Positions 57,924 through 64,000 of a DNA stretch of 64,000 nt are shown here, in pieces. The notes below the pieces were generated by a model. That model saw only the letters and a list, made by a program, of their open reading frames with translations, was not told the DNA's origin and made no database searches. Source of the DNA: Paenibacillus sp. cl123 (GTDB lineage: Bacteria; Bacillota; Bacilli; Paenibacillales; NBRC-103111); NCBI RefSeq assembly GCF_900101595.1, contig NZ_FMYY01000002.1, forward strand, positions 496,001 through 560,000, written 5' to 3'. The first letter of the stretch is position 1, and each line of letters opens with the position of its first letter. The position numbers and the translations under genes are program-made.

Positions 57924-58820
57924 GTGCTCAGTTATTTGAACAAGAAGAAATATTTATATTTACTGCTTTTTCCTTGCGTCGTGTACTTCCTCATATTCAA
58001 TTACATGCCGATGTACGGCGTGCTGATGGCGTTCAAGGACTTTGATTTCTCAAAAGGGATTCTCCATAGCCCTTGGGTCGGACTGGACAACTTCAAGTAT
58101 ATGTTCAGCCTAAGCGATTTTTACCAGGTGTTCTGGAACTCCTTTTATTTGGGTGTGCTGCGGATCGTGTTTGGCTTCCCGCTGCCGATTATATTGGCCT
58201 TGATGCTGAATGAAATACGCAACATGACTTATCAGCGCGTGACGCAAACCATCATTTACCTCCCGCATTTTATTTCCTGGGTTGTCATAGGCGGCATTCT
58301 CGTCAATTTCCTGTCGCCGGCTTGGGGACTCGTCAACATTTTCCTGAAGCAGCTCGGCTTCGACCCGGTATTTTTCCTCGCCGACCCGGACTATTTCCGA
58401 CCGGTCGTCGTGCTGAGCACCATCTGGAAGGAAGCGGGCTGGGGCAGCATTATTTATTTGGCTGCGATCGCCGGCATCAACTCCGAGCTGTACGAATCGG
58501 CGAGTATCGACGGCGCAAGCCGGCTGCAAAAAATGTGGTACGTGACGCTGCCGGGGATTAAGTCGACGATCGTCATTTTGCTTATTTTGCGGCTGGGACA
58601 AGTCATGAATAACGGCTTTGAGCAAATTTTCGTGCTGCAAAACCCGATGAACCTGAACGTCTCGGAAGTGTTCGAGACTTATGCGTACCGGGTCGGCATC
58701 CTCGGCGGAAGGTTCTCCTTCGGTACGACTGTCGGACTGTTCACGTCAGTGATCGGCCTCATCTTCCTGCTGGCCGGTAACCGTATCGCCAAGCTGCTGA
58801 AGGAGGACGGCATATGGTAA
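57924..58820 (+). CDS. sugar ABC transporter permease, LplB family
   Basis: About 298 residues with six helices and the permease loop EAGWGSIIYLAAIAGINSELYESASIDGASRLQ (key part EA..G, then ESASIDGASR). The N-terminal YLYLLLFPCVVYFLIFNYMPMYG is characteristic of LplB. GTG 57924 lies 5-6 bases behind GGAGGTGA; the ATG at 57861 has no ribosome-binding site. It pairs with the next permease; the ATPase is missing here and is probably a shared MsmX-type protein. Confidence 0.93.
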   Translation: MLSYLNKKKYLYLLLFPCVVYFLIFNYMPMYGVLMAFKDFDFSKGILHSPWVGLDNFKYMFSLSDFYQVFWNSFYLGVLRIVFGFPLPIILALMLNEIRNMTYQRVTQTIIYLPHFISWVVIGGILVNFLSPAWGLVNIFLKQLGFDPVFFLADPDYFRPVVVLSTIWKEAGWGSIIYLAAIAGINSELYESASIDGASRLQKMWYVTLPGIKSTIVILLILRLGQVMNNGFEQIFVLQNPMNLNVSEVFETYAYRVGILGGRFSFGTTVGLFTSVIGLIFLLAGNRIAKLLKEDGIW

Positions 58821-58854
58821 TCGGCACGGCATATCGACGAGGAGGGCGGTACTT

Positions 58855-59727
58855 GTGAAAATCCGATCGTTCGGAGATAAAACGTTTGATGTCATCAATT
58901 ATGTGTTTGTCACCTTGTTTTCTCTGGCTTGCTTGTTCCCGTTTCTTTACGTAGCTTCCTTTTCCGTAACGCCTTATGCCGAATATTTGGAAAATCCGAT
59001 GAAGCTCATTCCGAGCCAAATCGAGTTGGGCGCATACAAGCAAATTTTGCACATGCCGCTGATGTGGACCGGTTACCGGAACACGATCCTTATAACGGTC
59101 ATAGGCGTAGCGATCAACATCGTTCTGATGCTTATCTCCGCGTACCCGCTGTCCAAAACGGACCTGAAAGGCCGCAACGTCGTGCTTGTGCTCATCACCT
59201 TCACGATGTTTTTCAACGGCGGGCTCATCCCGAACTTTTATCTGGTGAAGGAGCTGCATCTGTATAACACGCTGTGGAGTATGATTTTGCCCGGGGCGCT
59301 GAGCGCCTACAACCTGATTCTAATGAAAAACTTCGTCGGTGCCATCCCGCCGAGCCTGGAGGAAGCCGCCTTCATCGACGGCGCCAACGAGCTGAAGGTG
59401 TTATGGAAAATTATCGTGCCGCTGTCGAAGCCGGCGATCGCCACGTTCGTCATCTTCCATGCGGTCGCGCAGTGGAACACGTTTTTCGCGGCGGTCATGT
59501 ACACGTCCAAGCGGGATTTGTGGCCGCTGATGCTTATCTTACGCGATCTGGTCGTGGACGACGGCGGGCTTGCGAAGGATGCGATGGACGCCAGCAGCGC
59601 CGGCGTGACGGTGTTTACGATCAAGATGGCGATTATTATTTTCGCATCGCTTCCCATTTTGCTCGTGTATCCGTTCCTTCAGCGGTTTTTCATGCAAGGT
59701 TTGCTCGTCGGCTCGATTAAAGGGTAG
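58855..59727 (+). CDS. sugar ABC transporter permease, YtcP family
   Basis: 290 residues with six helices; the cytoplasmic loop has EEAAFIDGANELKVLWKI, the EAA motif that docks on the ATPase. The end LQRFFMQGLLVGSIKG is typical of YtcP. GTG 58855 lies 34 bases after the LplB-type gene behind GAGGAGGGCGG. It completes the transmembrane pair for an oligosaccharide importer. Confidence 0.94.
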   Translation: MKIRSFGDKTFDVINYVFVTLFSLACLFPFLYVASFSVTPYAEYLENPMKLIPSQIELGAYKQILHMPLMWTGYRNTILITVIGVAINIVLMLISAYPLSKTDLKGRNVVLVLITFTMFFNGGLIPNFYLVKELHLYNTLWSMILPGALSAYNLILMKNFVGAIPPSLEEAAFIDGANELKVLWKIIVPLSKPAIATFVIFHAVAQWNTFFAAVMYTSKRDLWPLMLILRDLVVDDGGLAKDAMDASSAGVTVFTIKMAIIIFASLPILLVYPFLQRFFMQGLLVGSIKG

Positions 59728-59798
59728 TCCAACCATTCGGTTATAGCTGCAGCTTGTTGCAGTTGTAATATAATTAAATTACGAGGGAGTCGTGGAAA

Positions 59799-61358
59799 AT
59801 GGAAAATAAACGCAAAGTAGGCGCTATCGCCGGCGCAACGCTGCTGGCTGTATTCGCCGCAGGCTGCAGCACGGGCCCGGATTCGTCCGGAGGCAGTAAC
59901 GGGGGCGCAGCGTCCGGCAAAAACGAGCCGGTCACCCTCACCATGTTCAATCGGGTCAACGCGCAGATCGCCGTCGACAATAACCCGGTTCTCGCCGAGG
60001 CGGGCAGGCTGGCGAATGTGAAGCTGTCTCTGGAAGCGCCGCCGATCAACAACTACAACGACAAGCTGCAGGTGCTTATGGCCTCCGGCGATCTGCCGGA
60101 TCTGATCTATAACTGGGGCGGCGCCGATTCCAATATGGAAACCTGGGCCAAGAACGGTCTGCTCACACCGCTCGATGACAAAATCGCCCAGTATCCGAAC
60201 CTGACCAAAAACATCACGAAAGAAATGTGGGAAGGCGTCAGGTCGGTGAACGACGGCAAAATTTACATCGTGCCGCGCACCAACATCGTCAATCATTGGG
60301 GCTATATCATTAATCAGACTTGGCTGGACAAGCTGAATCTGAAAGCGCCGACGACGCTCGACGAATTTACGAACGTCTGCAAGGCGTTTGCGCAAAACGA
60401 CCCCGACGGCAACGGCAAGGCGGATACGTATTGTCTCAGCTTCTCCAACCCGACGCTTGGCTCCAATACGATTTGGAACGCGTCGTACTTCTTGGCGTCC
60501 GCGTTCAGCTTGCCGATTGTGAGCGGAGCGAAGGATACGGACGGCAATTACAAAATCAAGGAGAAAATGTCCGGTTACATCCCTTTCCTGACTTACTTGA
60601 AGAAGCTGAACGACGAGAAATTGATCGATCCGGAGTTTCTGGTCAACAAAATTTACGTCGATCAGGACAAATTGAACCAAAACCGTGTCGGCATCAACAT
60701 CGCGCATCAGTACACGGTCATGGCCAACTTGTCCAAGGATAAGGATTCCGACAAGAAATATACGTACCACGCTCCTTTGAAGGATAGCAGAGGCATAGCG
60801 AGCGATTGGGTAACGCAGGCGACGTGGGGCGGATGGATGATTCCGAAATCGTCGAAGAATGTGGACGAGGCTTTGAAATTTTTGGACTGGGGCAATACGG
60901 CGGAAGCCAACACGTTGTTCCAAATCGGTATCAAAGGGCTTACGTATGACAGCTACGATCCGGCTACGAAAAGCATATCGCGTACCGCCGATCAGACAAC
61001 GAAGCTTGTCAGCACAACGAGCACTTACATGACGATCGCCAATGCTATCGACGGCGAACCGGCACTGATCGAAAATGCCGATACGCCGGAGCGGATGAAA
61101 ATCTACAAGACGCAGCTGGACGAGGCGATGAAGCAGGTGACGGTTATCAACGTGCCGGTCGTACGGTCGCCGAAAATTTTGAACCTCAGCAAATCGATTC
61201 CGGATCTGATGAAGAAGAAAGACGAGCAGGAGATGCAGTTCATTCTCGGAAAGATTTCGGAGCAGCAATTTAAAGACTTCCTGGAGAAGGAATGGTACCC
61301 GGCTACAGCTGACGCCGAGAAAGAATACATCGAGTATATGAACAAATTAGGCAAATAA
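59799..61358 (+). CDS. sugar ABC transporter substrate-binding lipoprotein (second)
   Basis: The 519-residue lipoprotein has lipobox FAAGC at about residue 23, a Gly/Ser linker, and the solute-binding fold with LTMFNRVNAQIAV, LYNWGGAD-like LIYNWGGADSNMETW and WLDKLNLKAPTTLDEF. It is clearly different from the first lipoprotein, although both share the DPDGNGK/N calcium-like loop. It is in one operon with the permeases and GH130 enzyme, so it is the main binding protein. Ligand presumably a mannose-containing oligosaccharide, judged only from the enzyme that follows. Confidence 0.93.
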   Translation: MENKRKVGAIAGATLLAVFAAGCSTGPDSSGGSNGGAASGKNEPVTLTMFNRVNAQIAVDNNPVLAEAGRLANVKLSLEAPPINNYNDKLQVLMASGDLPDLIYNWGGADSNMETWAKNGLLTPLDDKIAQYPNLTKNITKEMWEGVRSVNDGKIYIVPRTNIVNHWGYIINQTWLDKLNLKAPTTLDEFTNVCKAFAQNDPDGNGKADTYCLSFSNPTLGSNTIWNASYFLASAFSLPIVSGAKDTDGNYKIKEKMSGYIPFLTYLKKLNDEKLIDPEFLVNKIYVDQDKLNQNRVGINIAHQYTVMANLSKDKDSDKKYTYHAPLKDSRGIASDWVTQATWGGWMIPKSSKNVDEALKFLDWGNTAEANTLFQIGIKGLTYDSYDPATKSISRTADQTTKLVSTTSTYMTIANAIDGEPALIENADTPERMKIYKTQLDEAMKQVTVINVPVVRSPKILNLSKSIPDLMKKKDEQEMQFILGKISEQQFKDFLEKEWYPATADAEKEYIEYMNKLGK

Positions 61359-61381
61359 AGCCGATACGAAGGAGATTAGCT

Positions 61382-62395
61382 ATGTCCACGAATAAAAATC
61401 AAACGCTTATCGGTCCGCTGCAGTCGAGTCCGGTCATTCACCGTCATCCGGCTAATCCATTGCTGTCGCCGAAGGATGTGCCTTACGGCCCGGCGATGGT
61501 ATTTAACGCTGGCGTTACCAAATACGAAGGCCAATACGTGATGGTATTCCGCAACGATTACGGCAATGCCGAAGCGGAAACCGTCGAGCCTGCCCGCACG
61601 ACCAATCTGGGTCTGGCGCTGAGCGACGACGGCGTGCATTGGAACGTTCAGCCGCAGCCTGTCTGGTCCTGGAACGATGAAGAGATCGTGCGTGTGTACG
61701 ACCCCAGATTAACCGTCATGGACGGCAGATGTTATATGTGCTTTGCGGTCGATACGAAGCACGGGGTGCGAGGCGGCATTGCCGTCACGGACGACTTCCA
61801 CAACTTCGACGTGCTCAGCATGTCGGTGCCGGACAACCGGAACATGGTGTTGTTCCCGGAACGGATCGGCGGCAAGTACGTCCGTCTGGAACGTCCGTTC
61901 CCGGTATACGGCCGCGGCGGCGTCGACCGCTTCGATACGTGGCTGAGTGATTCGCCGGATCTGCGTTATTGGGGCGACTCCAAGCTCGTGCTAGGGGTGG
62001 AGGACGTGCCGTTCGCCAACGATAAGGTTGGCCCGGGCGCACCGCCGATTAAGACCGCCAAGGGCTGGCTGACAACGTTCCACGCCGTCGATATCGATCA
62101 GAATCGCGGCAAGAACGGCTGGGAGCGGGCATGGAAGAAACGGTATTCGGCCGGCATCATGCTGCTCGATCTGGAAGACCCGAGCAGGATCGTAGGCATG
62201 AGCAAGTCGCCGCTGCTCGCTCCGGAAGCTGCATACGAGACATCCGGCGGATTCCGCAACGATGTCATTTTCCCGGGCGGCATGATTCTGGAGCCTTCGG
62301 GCGAAGTAAAAATATACTACGGCGCGGCCGATACGGTGGAATGCTTGGCGACCGCCCATGTGGACGATCTGCTCGGGCTTTGTCTGCAGCCGTAG
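61382..62395 (+). CDS. glycoside hydrolase family 130 protein (mannoside phosphorylase-like)
   Basis: The 337-residue five-bladed propeller begins RHPANPLLSPKDVPYGPAMVFNAGV and has RVYDPRLTVMDGR with the catalytic Asp, then GPGAPPIKTAKGWL and FPGGMILEPSGEVKIYYGAADT near the end, all marks of GH130. Family members cleave beta-mannosides with phosphate to mannose 1-phosphate, or some hydrolyse them. No signal peptide is present, so it acts on imported sugar in the cytosol. It lies 23 bases after the binding-protein gene behind GAAGGAG. Confidence 0.92.
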   Translation: MSTNKNQTLIGPLQSSPVIHRHPANPLLSPKDVPYGPAMVFNAGVTKYEGQYVMVFRNDYGNAEAETVEPARTTNLGLALSDDGVHWNVQPQPVWSWNDEEIVRVYDPRLTVMDGRCYMCFAVDTKHGVRGGIAVTDDFHNFDVLSMSVPDNRNMVLFPERIGGKYVRLERPFPVYGRGGVDRFDTWLSDSPDLRYWGDSKLVLGVEDVPFANDKVGPGAPPIKTAKGWLTTFHAVDIDQNRGKNGWERAWKKRYSAGIMLLDLEDPSRIVGMSKSPLLAPEAAYETSGGFRNDVIFPGGMILEPSGEVKIYYGAADTVECLATAHVDDLLGLCLQP

Positions 62396-62428
62396 GCTTG
62401 AAAACACGATGGATAGGTGTGGTGAACA

Positions 62429-63379
62429 TTGACTCTGCAAGCGCAGAAAATACAGTTTGAAGCAGCCAAACAAATTTATGAAAGTACAACCGTCGCTTTT
62501 CGCGGCGTGGACGGCTTTGACGTCTATAATGTTTCGATTCCGTTCGTCCGGGACGGAAAGCGATATATATTCGGGCGGGTTGAACGGCGCGAGGAATGGG
62601 CGCGCTCCTGGGTACGCCTGTTCGAGGAGACGGGACAGGATGAATGGACGGTCGTGAAGGACAGCATGATTTATACGCTGGAGGACCCTTACATCACCGA
62701 GTTCGGGAATGAGCTTGTGATGGGCGGGACGCATGTGCAATATGATCGGGGGAAATACAGCACGTTCTTCGGCTATTTCTTCCGAGGCACGGACCTCCAC
62801 AATTTGTACTACTTTACGACCGGGCCCAACAAAATGAAAGATATTCGCCTCGTACCGTTAGCGGACGGCAGGATCGGCGTTTTCTCGCGTCCGCGCCACG
62901 CGGACATGAAAGTCAAATACGGAAGCGAATCCATGATCGGCTTCACGATCATTGGCAGTCTCGAAGAGCTTACGGCGGAAGTCATCGAGAACGCCCCGTA
63001 CATTTACGGCATATTCGGACAAGGCGAATGGGGAGGCGTTAACCAGGCTTACCTGCTGGACAGCGGCAAAATCGGCGTTATCGGCCATATTTGCTACCAG
63101 GATAAAGATGAGAGCGGAGACGTCGTGAAGGTGTATCTGAACATGGCGTTCATCTTTGATCCCATCACGCGCGAGTCATCGAACCTGCATCTGATTGGAA
63201 GCCGTTCCTGCTATCCGCCGGGACCTGCGAAGGCGCCGCATCTCGTCGACTGCGTCTTTGCATCAGGCATTGTCATGCGTCCGGACGGCAAAGCGGATCT
63301 TTACAGCGGCATCGGAGATTGTCAGGTTGGGCGCATTGCGATCGATTATCCGTTCGAGGGATATGGACGCATCGTGTAG
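62429..63379 (+). CDS. DUF1861-like beta-propeller protein
   Basis: The 316-residue protein starts with a TTG at 62429. It contains GVDGFDVYNVSIPF, FGRVERREEWARSWVRLF, TFFGYFFRGTDLHNLYYFTTGP, IGVFSRPR and GQGEWGGVNQAYLL, which I take as the DUF1861 family, a propeller relative of the GH130/GH43 fold. The family has no settled function; the neighbourhood suggests a carbohydrate-active role on the same mannoside. It is cytosolic and the last gene of the operon, 33 bases after GH130. Confidence 0.8.
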   Translation: MTLQAQKIQFEAAKQIYESTTVAFRGVDGFDVYNVSIPFVRDGKRYIFGRVERREEWARSWVRLFEETGQDEWTVVKDSMIYTLEDPYITEFGNELVMGGTHVQYDRGKYSTFFGYFFRGTDLHNLYYFTTGPNKMKDIRLVPLADGRIGVFSRPRHADMKVKYGSESMIGFTIIGSLEELTAEVIENAPYIYGIFGQGEWGGVNQAYLLDSGKIGVIGHICYQDKDESGDVVKVYLNMAFIFDPITRESSNLHLIGSRSCYPPGPAKAPHLVDCVFASGIVMRPDGKADLYSGIGDCQVGRIAIDYPFEGYGRIV

Positions 63380-63393
63380 TTGAATAAAGTGAC

Positions 63394-63443
63394 GCAGCGG
63401 CAGAGCAGGGACTTTCGGTTCCTGACCTGCCGCTGCTTTTTTT
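63394..63443 (+). terminator. intrinsic terminator of the sugar operon
   Basis: GCAGCGGCAG (63394-63403) pairs with CTGCCGCTGC (63427-63436), with more pairs inside, and ends in seven T. Confidence 0.9.
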
Positions 63444-63576
63444 CGAGCCGCATAATAAAAAATAACTATAGCGATGAACTCACTTGCGGTCTCTTAAACG
63501 GAAAGTTATGGTTAAGCTAGCGCCCACGGGATGTGGCTGAACGCTATTATCTAAAATGAGGAAGGATGCCTGGTTC

Positions 63577-64000
63577 ATGAAAATTATCGTTACAGGAGCA
63601 ACAGGCCGGCTTGGAAGTCTTGCCATACGGCATCTGCTTAACAAAGTACCGGCTAACGGTATGGCCGCGGTCGTTCGAAATCTCGATAAAGCCGCTCCTC
63701 TGGCAGAACTGGGGATCGAGATTCGCCAGGCGGATTATAACAACCCTGAATCTCTTCAGACTGCTTTTCAAGAGGGGAGCAAGCTGCTGTTTATATCCAG
63801 CTCGGCAGCGGATGATCCTTTGCGCATTGTTCAGCACGCCAACGTTGTCAAAGCGGCACGAGATCAGCATATTCGGCATATAGCCTATACCAGCTTTGCT
63901 TTTGCCGAAGACAATCCGTTTGCTCATGTGCATCTGGCTACCGAGTATGCGATTCGCACGACTCATATTCCCTACACCTTCTTGCGCAACGGAGGTTATG
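63577..64000 (+). CDS. NAD(P)H:quinone oxidoreductase, QorB/NmrA type (3' end outside window)
   Basis: ATG 63577 lies about 12 bases behind AGGAAGG. The 141 residues present begin MKIIVTGATGRLGSLAIRHL, the dinucleotide-binding GxxGxxG, and follow E. coli QorB closely in layout: VVRNLDKAAPLAELGI, IRQADYNNPESL, KLLFISSSAADDP, IAYTSFAFAEDNPF and TFLRNGGY. QorB reduces quinones with NADPH. It is a separate transcription unit after the sugar operon; the window ends inside it. Confidence 0.9.
   Translation, partial: MKIIVTGATGRLGSLAIRHLLNKVPANGMAAVVRNLDKAAPLAELGIEIRQADYNNPESLQTAFQEGSKLLFISSSAADDPLRIVQHANVVKAARDQHIRHIAYTSFAFAEDNPFAHVHLATEYAIRTTHIPYTFLRNGGY

Noticed and set aside
59679..61268. 529-codon open frame on the minus strand
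   Set aside because: Antisense to the second binding-protein gene; no domain and no start context.

Overview
The window looks like chromosomal DNA of a Paenibacillus-type member of the Bacillota. This is judged from gene content: LplB/YtcP-type sugar permeases with a YesM-type kinase and AraC-type regulator, a XerS recombinase, DUF2533, a FusB-type EF-G-binding protein, an ECF41 sigma factor and a pseudokinase-PASTA protein. Strong Shine-Dalgarno sequences, frequent TTG/GTG starts and a mid-to-high G+C by eye agree. No rRNA, tRNA, CRISPR array or intact insertion sequence was seen.

Layout. 1-9.5 kb: end of a MATE exporter, uridine kinase, then an OmpR-type two-component system followed by a MacAB-like export operon (adaptor, ATPase, permease, large exported protein). 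9.5-18.5 kb: uracil permease, a BlaI/BlaR1-like pair whose sensor domain is an Asp-box protein, an iron alcohol dehydrogenase with an MFS exporter, and a surface protein of YadA-type head repeats with a self-cleaving C-terminus. 19-22.4 kb: a two-gene 2-oxoacid:ferredoxin oxidoreductase. 22.4-35.2 kb: housekeeping and hypothetical genes, among them a second two-component system, NlpC/P60 hydrolase, DegV, two Nudix proteins, a 2-hydroxyacid dehydrogenase, aldose epimerase and a divergent SRAP protein. 35.3-39.9 kb: a gene-poor stretch, then a pseudokinase-PASTA gene and a convergent xerS gene enclosed by two inverted dif-like sites, followed by a DUF2087 regulator and a GIY-YIG protein. 40-48.3 kb: a six-PAS hybrid kinase, an esterase-like hydrolase, and an ECF41 sigma factor with an azoreductase. 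48.5-51.1 kb: a SET protein, a FusB-type gene with an apparent attenuator leader, and a luciferase-like oxidoreductase. 51.1-52.5 kb: a scrambled stretch with broken genes, another dif-like site and a perfect 50-base inverted repeat. 52.7-63.4 kb: a sugar-uptake locus (sensor kinase, AraC-type regulator, two lipoproteins, two permeases, a GH130 enzyme and a DUF1861-like protein), then the start of a QorB-like quinone reductase cut by the window edge.

The most interesting points are the XerS gene with several 28-base dif-like sites in a module-like inverted arrangement, the leader peptide and hairpins before the FusB homologue, the BlaR1-like protease with an Asp-box sensor, the near-consensus ECF41 promoter before the azoreductase, and the recombination scar at about 52.22 kb that fuses a truncated ferritin-like gene to a remnant of the neighbouring sensor kinase.
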